Shown: in pieces, positions 9,496 through 18,559 of the stretch
Position numbering within the stretch: position 1 is the first letter of the stretch
Layout: the number at the start of each line of letters is the position of its first letter
NCBI GenBank assembly: GCA_938083195.1
Contig: CALKCK010000009.1
Location: forward strand, 310,001 to 374,000
Direction: 5' to 3'
DNA: 64,000 nucleotides
DNA from: an uncultured Pirellulaceae bacterium
Lineage (GTDB): Bacteria; Planctomycetota; Planctomycetia; Pirellulales; Pirellulaceae
Position numbers and translations under genes: made by a program
The notes under the pieces: generated by a model
Told to the model about the DNA's origin: nothing
The model's database searches: none
Seen by the model: the letters and a program-made list of their open reading frames with translations, nothing else

Positions 9496-11052
9496 CTAAG
9501 ACTGCTCAATCGTTTCCGTGGATTGGAAGTTCAGAGAATCAAGAATGTCCTGCGTCATGAGCACGCATTGATTTCTACCGCTGGCCTTTGCTCGATAAAG
9601 ACATTTGTCAGCCATTTCAAACAATTCAACAACGGACTGAGCATTGGCAAATTCGGTGGAAACAACCCCCACCGAAATCGTCAACCGAATCAATTTGTCA
9701 TCAGTTTTCAATGGATTACTTTCCACTAATCCTCGCAATCGTTCAGCCACCGCCAACGACATTTCTTGATTACAGTCGCTTAAAGTAACGATAAACTCTT
9801 CACCACCATAGCGATAGACATTATCGTATTCACGCAAAACACTCGTGAGCAGTTTGGCAATATGAATCAATGCCTCATCACCGACTTGATGCCCGTAGGA
9901 ATCATTGCACTCTTTGAAATAGTCAATGTCGACCACGAGTAACGAGTAGAAACTCTTCACTCGACAACACCGTGCAAACGCCTGACTGGACTGCTCCTCA
10001 TAGGCTCGCCGATTTAGCACGTCCGTCAAAGGATCCCGGTAAACTGTCGTCCTCAACTTCTCATTCTCAGCAGCGATTTTCTGCTGTGCCTTTACATGCG
10101 AAATTGAAATCTCAGTCATTTTCGCTTTGGCAGCTAATTCGATTTCCCGCAGAGACATCGTAGTGCCATCGTGACGGAAACTCAAAAGCTTCGCATAGTC
10201 AATCCACTTTGTCTGAGCAGCCGCAAACAACAGCTCCAATGCCTCTTCATTAATTGCCAATTCCCCGTGAAACTTTTGCTTACACGATTGAACTTGCTCT
10301 AACGTTGCATCTGCTGAACTAAATAAATTGGCCAACTGCCACGACAAATCAGCTTGGCGGCGTTGTTTACCTGTTTGATCTTGATTGATGTCTTTGACAA
10401 ATTGAACAACCGCCTCAGGAAAATTCCAACGGCTTAAAATCTCAGCGCCAACCTCGAATCGGTTGAATCCAAGCGATTTATTCTCGTGCTCAATCACAGA
10501 CTCGATCGAGTTAACCTTTGGACCAGTCAACGCATCGTCTGGAGTCTGGCGATAAACAGCAATTTCACCAATATTTGTCATCAAGCCAGCAAGAAAACTC
10601 TCGTCCGGATTCATTTGGGTCAAATGAGAAATTGACTGTGTCGAAACAGCAAGTGCCAGCGATTTTGTCCAAAATGCCGAATAATCAAAACCGCCGTCCT
10701 CTTCCGCTACGTTGAATAGCGAGAAAGAAAGGGCAAGCATCCGAACAGCACCCATCCCCAGCATCACGATCGCGCCGTCGAGAGTTTCGATAGGTCGTGC
10801 CGCTTGAATCAATGGGGAATTGCAATATGAGACAATCTTAGCCGTCAGCGCTGGATCTACCTGAATGACCTTCGCGATGTCTTTCAATGCGACATTGGGG
10901 TCATCAAACAATTCAAGCAGCTTAACCGCCACGGAAGGAGGACTGGGAAGATCCTCGATATTTAATTTTTTTAGTTGAATGGATTCCATGAGCTTACCCT
11001 TTGGAACGTCCCCCCTGCCATGACTGGGATGAAACGCATATCTGTTGAGCAT
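9496..11052 (-). CDS. HDOD-GGDEF protein, probable diguanylate cyclase
   Basis: Up to 518 residues. Residues about 30-230 form an HDOD domain (LPSPPSVAVKLLELF, DPALTAKIVSYCNSP, LDGAIVMLGMGAVRML). Residues about 340-500 form a GGDEF domain with RDPLTDVLNRRAYEE, the active site GGEEF, and an inhibitory-site REYD five residues before it. It should make cyclic di-GMP with product inhibition. The more plausible start is the ATG at 10989, preceded by AAAGGG, giving 497 residues; the ATG at 11052 has no ribosome-binding site. It neighbours the stator operon, and cyclic di-GMP commonly controls the switch between motility and attachment, so a link is reasonable but inferred. Confidence 0.9.
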   Translation of the reverse strand: MLNRYAFHPSHGRGDVPKGKLMESIQLKKLNIEDLPSPPSVAVKLLELFDDPNVALKDIAKVIQVDPALTAKIVSYCNSPLIQAARPIETLDGAIVMLGMGAVRMLALSFSLFNVAEEDGGFDYSAFWTKSLALAVSTQSISHLTQMNPDESFLAGLMTNIGEIAVYRQTPDDALTGPKVNSIESVIEHENKSLGFNRFEVGAEILSRWNFPEAVVQFVKDINQDQTGKQRRQADLSWQLANLFSSADATLEQVQSCKQKFHGELAINEEALELLFAAAQTKWIDYAKLLSFRHDGTTMSLREIELAAKAKMTEISISHVKAQQKIAAENEKLRTTVYRDPLTDVLNRRAYEEQSSQAFARCCRVKSFYSLLVVDIDYFKECNDSYGHQVGDEALIHIAKLLTSVLREYDNVYRYGGEEFIVTLSDCNQEMSLAVAERLRGLVESNPLKTDDKLIRLTISVGVVSTEFANAQSVVELFEMADKCLYRAKASGRNQCVLMTQDILDSLNFQSTETIEQS

Positions 11053-11388
11053 AACAACTGTCTAGGTCACACAGCATCGGGCCCAAACTCAATCTGTGTA
11101 CCACAACTAACGTCTACTGAACTAATCTGGGGGCATCCTGCTCACACTTCACAATCCATCCAGGAACATCGCCGCTCAGCGAACGCCATTCCATATTTGT
11201 AATCGTTTAAACTTGCGTTACCTTGCGGCTAAGGTTACCGCAAACCGAAAAGAACTGCCGCCGTTGCAAAAAAATCAAACGATCTTGTCGGTTAACCCGA
11301 AGGGGAGGATGCGTTCCATCGGCCATCGATTCGATGTTGAAAAAAAGCATCAATTGGCGACTCCGTCCAAGACGAATCCAAGACGCTA
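11053..11388. other. Intergenic region between motB-like gene and HDOD-GGDEF gene
   Basis: No gene is supported. It holds an imperfect inverted repeat, TTGCGG at 11223-11228 and CCGCAA at 11238-11243 with a 9-nt loop, which lies downstream of the stator operon on the minus strand but lacks a U-tract. A GTTTAAAC palindrome lies just to its left. The promoter of the HDOD-GGDEF gene should be here. Confidence 0.45.
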
Positions 11389-12141
11389 CTAATTATCTAG
11401 CCGTGAGATGACAAACGAAATTCGAGGGCGGGTCGAGTTGGAAAACAACCACGGTTTTGCAGAAACGTTCATTCGTGATTTAACAGCCTCATTCAATCGA
11501 AAGCTACTATCAATCTGATTCCGAATCGCTTCTGCGGAGTCCATCGCTTCGACCAGACAACCCTGCGACGGCATTCGAGCCCAAACTACAATTTCCAACG
11601 AAAAATCGTCTCTCGCAAGCTTGGTGATGGCGGATGACGCGAGTTGGATTGCGTCCTTCTGAAGCGGCTCTCGCACCTTTCCTTCTTCGATCCGTTGAAG
11701 ATTTTCAAATGAATCAAACACGATTTGGCTGCGAGTGGGCGGCAACTCATCCACGTCAAATTCTCGACCGATATTCGTGAGAAACCGTTTGAATTCTTCC
11801 GTCTGCCTATCGATGATCAACTCTTTGTCATCCTCTTCATCCGGCCCAAAATGCGCTTTTAAGTCTTTCTCAATATTCTCGCTATGAACAGCGTAAATCG
11901 GGCTTGGTGCTTTTTTTGTAATCAACAATCGCGAGCGGTCGCCAGGCTCCCCTCCGGACAAAGCAATCGTCGCCTTCGCACTCATGAACGATCCCGTTCC
12001 TGCGTACATGTTTGCTCCCGTTTGCTCCTTCGCGAACGCGTTAAGAACAATAAAAAAGGCGAGCAGGGCGGTCATCGTATCGCCGAATGAGATAAGGTAA
12101 GCCTTACTCGGTTTAGTAATAGGCGTTTTCTTTCTGGCCAT
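11389..12141 (-). CDS. motB: Second MotB-like stator protein
   Basis: A 250-residue protein with a short basic N-terminus, one membrane span with the stator-type aspartate (Asp21 in FGDTMTALLAFFIV), and a periplasmic part of about 200 residues. The C-terminal half only loosely resembles the OmpA/MotB peptidoglycan-binding fold (IVFDSFENLQRI, then LEIVVWAR). It lies five bases after the other motB-like gene and shares its operon with motA. Having two B-type subunits for one A subunit suggests a mixed A-B1-B2 stator, or that one B is accessory. The membrane Asp implies that it can carry the ion. Family assignment is good; the subunit role is inferred. Confidence 0.8.
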   Translation of the reverse strand: MARKKTPITKPSKAYLISFGDTMTALLAFFIVLNAFAKEQTGANMYAGTGSFMSAKATIALSGGEPGDRSRLLITKKAPSPIYAVHSENIEKDLKAHFGPDEEDDKELIIDRQTEEFKRFLTNIGREFDVDELPPTRSQIVFDSFENLQRIEEGKVREPLQKDAIQLASSAITKLARDDFSLEIVVWARMPSQGCLVEAMDSAEAIRNQIDSSFRLNEAVKSRMNVSAKPWLFSNSTRPRISFVISRLDN

Positions 12142-12146
12142 TTGAG

Positions 12147-12839
12147 CTATTTCCTCAATCCAGTAGAGTAACCGCTCTGGGCGTTAGGAGTAAATCGCTC
12201 AATTACGATGCGCAAATTCGAACTCGCGACCTCGCCCTCCCGCATTAACGTCATGGCGACCTGCCCTGGACGAGTCATTTCAATGTGAAATAAATAGTCC
12301 ATCACCATCGATAGCCTGTCTGTCTCTTTCTTATTCGAAAACTGAAGGGAAGCGCGAAAAGGCAAATCTTGTAATTGCTTTGACAACATCGCACAGATTT
12401 CACGACCACGGAAAGTTAATCGGTCGTTTGAATCAAAAAGCAACGCCAGCGGAATATCAAACGCGTGAGAGGTAAGCTCATTCTGCTCAGATTCCTCATC
12501 CGTCAATGACTTTAATCCCTTCCCCCAGGTCTCAGTTGCCGGTTGCCTCAAAATAGGAGGCATGGTAGCCCCACGAATCGCGATCCGAGCCGCAGGCACT
12601 CGCAAGCGGCTAATGAACGAATCATGATCGTTGTGCTTGATTTTCTTCCCTGCAACACCGGTCGCCGAACCGTTGGAAAAAATCGTCGAAATTGTTTTTT
12701 CAAATCGCTCGGGTTCAGTGGTCGAAAAGGTTAGCAAGAGAATAAAGAAAGTCATCAGGAGCGTAATAACGTCGCTGTAAGTCATAAACCAGGCGGGAAT
12801 ATCACCTTTGGGCTCTGGTAATTTTTTTTCTTTCGCCAT
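12147..12839 (-). CDS. motB: MotB-like stator protein
   Basis: A 230-residue protein. PAWFMTYSDVITLLMTFFILLL is the MotB signature, with the proton- or sodium-binding aspartate at Asp23. The periplasmic part contains a diverged OmpA-like segment (LLFDSNDRLTFRGREICAML) in place of the canonical peptidoglycan-binding motif. It lies between motA and the second motB. In the family, MotB anchors MotA around the rotor and carries the ion-binding Asp. Confidence 0.9.
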   Translation of the reverse strand: MAKEKKLPEPKGDIPAWFMTYSDVITLLMTFFILLLTFSTTEPERFEKTISTIFSNGSATGVAGKKIKHNDHDSFISRLRVPAARIAIRGATMPPILRQPATETWGKGLKSLTDEESEQNELTSHAFDIPLALLFDSNDRLTFRGREICAMLSKQLQDLPFRASLQFSNKKETDRLSMVMDYLFHIEMTRPGQVAMTLMREGEVASSNLRIVIERFTPNAQSGYSTGLRK

Positions 12840-12921
12840 GGTACGTCACTGACTGAATGAATCGCAAAAACCAACTTGCCGCTAACTCGAAAGCAAACGC
12901 AAATCCGTTCTCAGCTTGAGG

Positions 12922-13707
12922 TTAGCTGGCATCCTTTTCCAATTGAAATACTTGCCTTGAATTCGGAGACAGATAGGCCACCAACACATCTTCTACGACG
13001 GGCGGAGCCAGACCTTTTGCAAGGGCCGTGATTCCAGTAATCATCAGCTCTCGACAAGCCACCTCTTCTTTGGAACGAGCTTCAAGCTTTCCAGCAAGTG
13101 GAATGCAAACAACATTCGCGATCACCGCACCATACAACGTCGTCAAGAGCGCCACTGCCATCCCTTTGCCAATCTTGCTGGGATCGTCCAATGACTGAAG
13201 CATTTGTACCAGACCGACGAGCGTACCAATCATGCCAAACGCTGGAGCCGCTGCACCCGTCGAGTCAAGCAGGTTTTTTCCGACCGCATGGCGATGCTCA
13301 ATCGATGCCAATTCCGTTTCGAGGACGTTCCTGACCTGATCCTCATCAGCACCACCAATTACGATTTCCAAACCTCGCTTCATAAACTCATCGTCAATGT
13401 TGTCGAGCTCAGATTCGAGTGCCAATAAACCGTCTTTACGGACGATGATTGCCAAGTTCTTGAACTGGGCAATCAGTGCTTTCGATTCCGGTAATTGCGA
13501 AATAAAACACTTCTTAATCACCGTTACTGTCGAAAGACAAGTCTTTAACGGGAAGTTAATAAGCAGGGCAGCAAACGAGCCGCCGACGGTAATCATTACC
13601 GAAGGGCCGTCGATAAACGGTTCAAGACCTTTGTCGCCTCCAATTTGAATGGCGGTAAAGATTAGGCCGAAACCGGCTAATAGACCTACAATTGTTGCTA
13701 TGTCCAT
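12922..13707 (-). CDS. motA: MotA/PomA stator protein
   Basis: A 261-residue protein with the MotA plan: two N-terminal spans (TIVGLLAGFGLIFTAIQIGG and PSVMITVGGSFAALLINFPL), a large cytosolic loop, then two spans in the conserved block PAFGMIGTLVGLVQML ... AVALLTTLYGAVIANVVCIPLA. Length is typical. It is the first gene of a three-gene minus-strand stator operon (motA-motB-motB), divergent from the flgB operon across 588 bases. The ion used cannot be decided by eye. Confidence 0.95.
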   Translation of the reverse strand: MDIATIVGLLAGFGLIFTAIQIGGDKGLEPFIDGPSVMITVGGSFAALLINFPLKTCLSTVTVIKKCFISQLPESKALIAQFKNLAIIVRKDGLLALESELDNIDDEFMKRGLEIVIGGADEDQVRNVLETELASIEHRHAVGKNLLDSTGAAAPAFGMIGTLVGLVQMLQSLDDPSKIGKGMAVALLTTLYGAVIANVVCIPLAGKLEARSKEEVACRELMITGITALAKGLAPPVVEDVLVAYLSPNSRQVFQLEKDAS

Positions 13708-14124
13708 CGGCGTTTATTACTAGGTTTAGATCAAATCGTTAGTGAATGAAGGCATCTCGCCTTTTTCATCATCGCCTCTATGAAATGCCTAAATCGATTC
13801 ACAGATCGTTTTACCGGTTATTTCAAACGTGCATGACTATTGGGAAGTATTGGTCATCACTGGGGAAACCGCTGTTTTTAATTTAATTTTTTTGATTTTG
13901 TTTCAGTTTCCAAGCCTATTGCGCGCCACGCGCAGCGAACCAGTAAACAGGAAAATCCGATTATCCAAATCGACGCCACCCAACTTAGGGGCTTTGATGT
14001 TAATCAAACTGATTATGACGCTTGTACGACATCCGTTTCTTTCTTCCGCTGAACAGGGACTGCGAACGAGATCGAACTGAAAACTCTCGTAGACCAACTC
14101 GTTGATGCCATTCTGCTAGCTTAA

Positions 14125-14145
14125 TGACAACCAGCATCTATCGAA
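14125..14145 (+). promoter_or_regulatory. Shared TGAC-N8-TCTATCGAA element upstream of flgB
   Basis: TGAC at 14125-14128, eight bases, then TCTATCGAA at 14137-14145. The same two blocks with the same spacing lie upstream of flgM (32856-32876), in the same orientation and at a similar distance from the start codon (about 150 versus 170 bases). It could be a promoter core or an activator site. It does not match a textbook sigma-70, sigma-28 or sigma-54 promoter. Confidence 0.5.
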
Positions 14146-14229
14146 TGGCTAGCATTTCTTTGGTTTGCCATCGAGCTCAGAGAGACGATGCCCCAATCAT
14201 GCTCAAGAAAACCATTCGGCAAACCTTGA

Positions 14230-14243
14230 TGCGGGAACCCGCA
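14230..14243. promoter_or_regulatory. 14-bp palindromic operator candidate upstream of flgB
   Basis: TGCGGGAACCCGCA, a 6-bp inverted repeat around AA, 53 bases before the flgB start. The same 14-mer (or its complement) is at 32925-32938 and 50464-50477, each in a flagellar control region. A 14-mer match in three intergenic regions is very unlikely by chance, so a dedicated regulator binding site is inferred. Confidence 0.68.
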
Positions 14244-14295
14244 ATCTTACTGCTACTTGTTCAGGGTTAAAGCCTACCCAACCGATCTAGGTAGT

Positions 14296-14646
14296 ATGAT
14301 CGGAAAAGTTGAACAATTCAGGGCGCTTCAAGAAGCAATTCAATTTGCCTCGCAGAACCATCGCGTCTCCAGTCAAAACCTTGCCAACATTAATACGCCG
14401 GGCTATCAAACCCGAGAGGTCAATTTTGACCAACTGTTGGCGAGACTAGACGGTGACACAAGCAAAATCACAACAACAAATTATGAAGTCAGCCAAGTCG
14501 ACGGCCTCGCCGAGCGACGTGATGGAAACAATGTTGATCTCGATCGCGAACTCGCTGCCTTAAAGAAAAACACATTGGCCTATCAGACTCTGACTCAACT
14601 GTTGGGATCGAAAATGGGAATCTTGAAACAAGCGATTAACGGTTAA
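14296..14646 (+). CDS. flgB: Flagellar proximal rod protein FlgB
   Basis: About 116 residues from the ATG at 14296, preceded by AGG at suitable spacing; an upstream in-frame TTG is less likely. It contains the rod/hook N-terminal motif variant SQNLANINTPGYQTREV and ends in a coiled segment (LAYQTLTQLLGSKMGILKQAI), typical of FlgB. FlgB is an early rod subunit just outside the MS ring, exported through the flagellar type III gate. It is first in a 12-gene plus-strand operon running to flhB. Confidence 0.95.
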   Translation: MIGKVEQFRALQEAIQFASQNHRVSSQNLANINTPGYQTREVNFDQLLARLDGDTSKITTTNYEVSQVDGLAERRDGNNVDLDRELAALKKNTLAYQTLTQLLGSKMGILKQAING

Positions 14647-14676
14647 GTCACCAGTCAACCTTGGGAAGTAGTTTAG

Positions 14677-15108
14677 ATGTTTAGCAACCTATTTTCAGCT
14701 GCCGATATTAGCGCATCGGGAATGTCCGCCGAGCGTCTGCGAATGGAAACGGTTGCCAACAACATTGCGAATGCAAACACAACCAGATCAGTCGACGGCC
14801 TTCCTTACCGCCGCAAACAACTTATTTTTTCAGAAATTCTTGACCCGCAGTCGGGCAGCACGTCAGGTCTACAGGGAGTTCGGATTCTCGGCATGGAAGC
14901 TGACCAGACTCCTTTTGAAACGGTACATAACCCTGGGCATAAGGACGCGGATGAAAATGGAATGGTAAAAATGCCCAACGTGCAAATCCCGAATGAAATG
15001 GTTGACTTAATCACCGCGAGTCGTTCTTACGAAGCAAACTTGAAAGCGCTTTCGTCTTTCAAAGACATGGTGGAACAAACGTTGACTTTACTGCGAGTCC
15101 CTAGATGA
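14677..15108 (+). CDS. flgC: Flagellar rod protein FlgC
   Basis: A 143-residue protein with the rod motif ANNIANANTTRSVDG near residue 30 and the conserved C-terminus NEMVDLITASRSYEANLKAL. Length is standard for FlgC, which forms the proximal rod with FlgB and FlgF. The ATG is preceded by a GGGAAG ribosome-binding site, and the stop overlaps the fliE start by four bases. Confidence 0.97.
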   Translation: MFSNLFSAADISASGMSAERLRMETVANNIANANTTRSVDGLPYRRKQLIFSEILDPQSGSTSGLQGVRILGMEADQTPFETVHNPGHKDADENGMVKMPNVQIPNEMVDLITASRSYEANLKALSSFKDMVEQTLTLLRVPR

Positions 15109-15416
15109 ACCCAATTGTACCGGCTTCGTCGATTCCTTCGCTGGATAATATTTCCAGTATTACCAATGGCAAAGGGGCAGCACGAAGTAACGGTGAAGGT
15201 GGTTTTTCAAAGCTGGTTGACAGCTTTGTACAGCAAACCAATGAAAACCAAGTGATCTCTGATCAGGCGATTGAAGACCTGGTGCAGGGAAAAACAGATA
15301 ACGTGCATCAAGTCGTATTGGCAGTCGCCAATGCCGAGATGTCATTTCAGCTATTTATGGAAATAAGAAATAAACTAATCGACTCCTATAACGATCTGAT
15401 GCGAATGCAATTTTAA
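15105..15416 (+). CDS. fliE: Hook-basal body protein FliE
   Basis: A 103-residue protein. It has a low-complexity N-terminus, the FliE-type core SKLVDSFVQQTNENQ, and a C-terminus VHQVVLAVANAEMSFQLFMEIRNKL that matches the family closely. FliE connects the MS ring and export gate to the rod. It overlaps flgC by four bases, and a 64-base gap separates it from fliF. Confidence 0.96.
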   Translation: MNPIVPASSIPSLDNISSITNGKGAARSNGEGGFSKLVDSFVQQTNENQVISDQAIEDLVQGKTDNVHQVVLAVANAEMSFQLFMEIRNKLIDSYNDLMRMQF

Positions 15417-15480
15417 TTGTCATTTGATTTTCGATTGGCATTGCCAATTTCCAGCGTAAGGATTCCGATTCGAGACACCT

Positions 15481-16991
15481 ATGCAAACTTTGAAATCCTT
15501 TCTAAACCAATCTCTCTTAATTTGGAGAGACTCTACAGGCGCTGGTCGAGTGGGGATTGCGTTGCTGCTCACGATCTGCGTTGGCGGTATTATTTCGGTT
15601 GGAATCTGGTCCGCCCAACCCAACTACGTTCTCCTCGCTCGCGACATCGATGACCCCACTCAAGCCGCAAAAATCATGGCGGCTTTAGATGCAGAAAACA
15701 TCACCTACCAGATCAAAGGATCCGGTACGATGATCATGGTAGGAGCGAGTAAATTATCTCGCGCGAGAATTGCCGCTGGAAAAGCCGGCCTTACTAGTTC
15801 CGGCAGCGAGATGGAAGAGATCTCTCCCTGGATGGATCCAGTCAGCCAACAGTATTACCTCAACACGAACCTTGAGCGTCGATTGAAAGTTGACATCGAG
15901 AAAATCAGGAGTGTTAAAACTGCGAATGTGCACTTAAGCATTCCCGAAAAACAGGCTTTCATCCGACAGTCCACCGATCCCACGGCGTCGGTTCTTATCG
16001 AAACGTCTCATCTTGAAAAATTCAATGAAGCGGATGCCGCTGCCATTGCTGACTTTGTCGCCTCCGCAGTTCCTGGACTTTTACCAAGTTCTGTTTCAGT
16101 TTCCGACACACTGGGAAACCAATACAGCACTGACACCGAGGGAATGAACCTCGGTAAAAAAGAAGAATTTGTTGCTGACCGAGAGAGCGCATTGAAGCGA
16201 AAGGCCGAGAATCAGCTCCGCAATCTTTTTGGATGGGGTAACTTTAATGTTGAAGTCACCGCTGATTACAAATTTGAAAATGCAGTTCAGGAGAGCCGCG
16301 AGCTGGGACCTGATAAATTTCTCATTCAGGAAAACATAAAACAGCAAATAGACATGGCAGCCGCGCCTGCTAACGGTATCGCGGGCACTGGTTCAAACCT
16401 TGTCCTTACACCCATCGGAACGGCCCCGCCCGCCGCGGCTAACAAGAGCCAACTAAGATGGAAGAGCAGGAAAGCAAATGGGATTTTTCAGAAAAAAAAC
16501 GAACCGAAACAATCGATGGCGCATTACTTAACTCGCTCTCAATTGCCGTCACGATCAACAAACAAGATCGGGATGCCACCCAAATCGCCGCGCTTAAAAC
16601 AACCCTCGAGTCCTCCATTGGCACCGCTTGCGGGGTGCGAATCGGCAAAGACCAAATCACCGTCGATTTCATCGACTTTGTTACCGAGGAACCGCTCGAC
16701 GCGGTGGTAACCAGCACGATTCCATGGGATCAAATCAATGAAATTTTGAAAAACATTTCGCTGGGCGTCGCTGCCTTGGTTGCCCTCTTTATCGCTCTTC
16801 GCACATTCAAAAAATTCCAACCCGATCCAATCGTCACGAGTGAAGCCGCTGCTGCTCCAACATCGCAATTGACACAATTAAGTGAATTGGTCAAACAGAA
16901 CCCTGAAGTATTCGCCAAGATCATTGATTCATGGGCCAGCCTCGAAACCGAGGCGGAAACCAAAGAAGAATCAACCACCGTAGCCGCCTGA
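15481..16991 (+). CDS. fliF: MS-ring protein FliF, interrupted by a frameshift
   Basis: The N-terminal part reads from the ATG at 15481: a membrane span, the ring-building YscJ-type domain (YVLLARDIDDPTQAAKIMAAL, SPWMDPVSQQ, LERRLKVDIEKI, NVHLSIPE) and the second ring-building region. From about 16443 the FliF similarity continues in the -1 frame (NSLSIAVTINKQ, then the C-terminal span LGVAALVALFIALRTF and a polar FliG-binding tail to 16991). The combined length, about 503 residues, is near normal. The original frame runs on for about 90 unrelated residues to 16710. The second frame is closed by a TAA at 16440-16442, so the change falls between there and about 16500. It is a one-base deletion, a sequencing error or recoding; an A8 run lies at 16492-16499. 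Confidence 0.9.
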
Positions 16992-17003
16992 GTCAAATAA
17001 GAC

Positions 17004-18017
17004 ATGTCATCGCTTTCAACAGAAGAACGACTCGCGCTATTGCTTAGCGTGCTAGGCCCCGATGCAGTTAACGCTGGATTGAAGAAGATGAACCCGACGC
17101 GCTCGAACTTCATCAAAAACTTGCTCAACGAATACAAAACCGATCCTCCCAGCGAAGAGGAAATCGAGTTTATTATCCGTGATTTCAGTCGATATTTTTC
17201 CTTCGCCATGAAGACGCTTGGCCCAGAAATCCATCAAGCTTCAACCGCACTTCGAATCGCGAAAAGAAAAAAACTCAAAAACCCAGAAAAACCGGTCACC
17301 CAATCGATCCCTTCTGAAGAACCCGTCGTCTTTGAAAAAATCGACGAGTCAGGCGACTATGTTCGTGACTTGAATCAACTCGATGCATTTCAAATCTCAA
17401 CTGCTCTCGCCGATGACAACGCCAAGACCGTAGCCCTCGTGGTCAATCTGCTGGAAACCCATCTCGCGGCCGAAATCATAAAAGAACTTGATGACCTCGT
17501 CCGAGATCAAGTCATTATTTACCTGAGTGAAGAAAGTGTGGTTCCCGAGAGAATCATCCAAGAGGTCCTAAAAACCACCTTCCAAAAAGCCAATGCGGTT
17601 ACGGTTAAAAAAGAAACCACCAATAGAATCGACACGCTGGCTGAATTGATGCGTTCGCTGCCCAAGGATATACGCAAAGGTCTCATTGAAAAACTCAATG
17701 AACGCGATGAGGAAATGGTACTCGCAATTCGAGCCAAACTTTATGTATTTGACGACATCCTTCGCCTGGATGACCGTGACACTCAAAAATTAATTGGCCA
17801 GACAAAATCTGAAATCCTTGCAGTCGCCCTCCAGCAGGCAGATCCTGACGTAGCAGAAAAACTATTTAAAAACGTTTCTAAACGTGCCCGCCAAGCAATC
17901 GAAGATGAAATGGAATACACCGTTGGGGCTAAAGGTCACGAAATCGAAGAAGCCCGTAAACAACTTGTCGATGCCATGGCCCGTTTAGATGAAGCAGGGG
18001 ACATTACATTGAACTAA
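17004..18017 (+). CDS. fliG: Flagellar rotor switch protein FliG
   Basis: A 337-residue protein of typical length. The N-terminal segment (STEERLALLLSVLGPDAVNAGLKKM) is the FliF-binding domain. The middle domain has the EHPQT-like region with LVVNLLETHLAAEII. The C-terminal armadillo repeats carry the charged torque helix region (FDDILRLDDRDTQKLI, then KLFKNVSKRARQAIEDEMEY), which contacts MotA. It is 12 bases after the fliF end and 2 before fliH. Confidence 0.96.
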   Translation: MSSLSTEERLALLLSVLGPDAVNAGLKKMNPTRSNFIKNLLNEYKTDPPSEEEIEFIIRDFSRYFSFAMKTLGPEIHQASTALRIAKRKKLKNPEKPVTQSIPSEEPVVFEKIDESGDYVRDLNQLDAFQISTALADDNAKTVALVVNLLETHLAAEIIKELDDLVRDQVIIYLSEESVVPERIIQEVLKTTFQKANAVTVKKETTNRIDTLAELMRSLPKDIRKGLIEKLNERDEEMVLAIRAKLYVFDDILRLDDRDTQKLIGQTKSEILAVALQQADPDVAEKLFKNVSKRARQAIEDEMEYTVGAKGHEIEEARKQLVDAMARLDEAGDITLN

Positions 18018-18019
18018 CT

Positions 18020-18559
18020 ATGATTGAACATCACGTACAATTCGGTCGCCAAGTCAAAAACTGCCGCTTTATCGATCGGTCAGCTCCGGCGACGCATACC
18101 GTCAATCCAGTCACCGCCGAAGTGGCGTCGGCGGCAGTCAATGAACGCATGAACGGGCTACTCGAGAACATAGCCACTGGAATTGACAGCATCGACCTCA
18201 AGACTGCCGAGTTTGCAGATGAAGTCGTTTCTCTTTCCATCTCCCTATCTCGCATCATCGTTGAAAATCTGATTGGTGAATCTCCGGAGCTCAAAGAAAA
18301 ACGCCTGACCAAAATCCTGTCCGAAGCACTCTCGCGTCCCGAAACACCCGTCGGTGTTTACGTCAATCCAATCAATCTGGATTCCATCAAAAAGAAAATC
18401 ACCGAAGACACGAACACCGAAGAAATAACCTTTCAAATTGACAACTCGATTGAGCCGGGGGAATGCCGGGTCGAGTTTGACACCTATGAACTACTTTCAC
18501 GAATGGAAACCCAGCTAGACGAAATCCAAGCTGGACTAACGGAGATCATTGATGAGTAA
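18020..18559 (+). CDS. fliH: Flagellar assembly protein FliH
   Basis: A 179-residue protein in the fliG-fliH-fliI position. The middle is helical and acidic (EFADEVVSLSISLSRIIVENLIGES), and the C-terminal domain contains VYVNPINLDSIKK and ECRVEFDTYELLSRME, a pattern typical of FliH/YscL stator-like proteins. FliH regulates the FliI ATPase and docks it at the C ring through FliN. It overlaps fliI by eight bases. Confidence 0.88.
   Translation: MIEHHVQFGRQVKNCRFIDRSAPATHTVNPVTAEVASAAVNERMNGLLENIATGIDSIDLKTAEFADEVVSLSISLSRIIVENLIGESPELKEKRLTKILSEALSRPETPVGVYVNPINLDSIKKKITEDTNTEEITFQIDNSIEPGECRVEFDTYELLSRMETQLDEIQAGLTEIIDE

Larger units (their letters stand above)
13708..14295. other. Divergent control region, motA / flgB
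   Basis: A 588-base divergent intergenic region without a credible gene. It contains a TGAC-N8-TCTATCGAA element (14125-14145), two GCTAGC sites (14115-14120 and 14148-14153) and the 14-bp palindrome (14230-14243), all also found in the flgM control region. No sigma-54 element with correct GG-N10-GC spacing was found on the flgB side. Confidence 0.6.

Noticed and set aside
9485-9501. Small inverted repeat TCTTAG/CTAAGA at the end of the HDOD-GGDEF gene
   Set aside because: A six-bp stem partly inside coding sequence, without a U-tract. Not convincing as a terminator.
11223-11411. 62-codon plus-strand frame near the motB end, examined as csrA-like
   Set aside because: Basic, low-complexity, no CsrA or FliW resemblance, and it runs into the end of motB.
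13829-14097. Short frames in the motA-flgB gap, examined as possible flbD
   Set aside because: Translations on both strands show none of the FlbD signature (MIxLTRLNG ... TVITL), so they are treated as non-coding.
14217-14232. CGGCAAACCTTGATGC as a sigma-54 promoter for flgB
   Set aside because: The GG to GC distance is 11 rather than 10 bases and TTGC is not intact.
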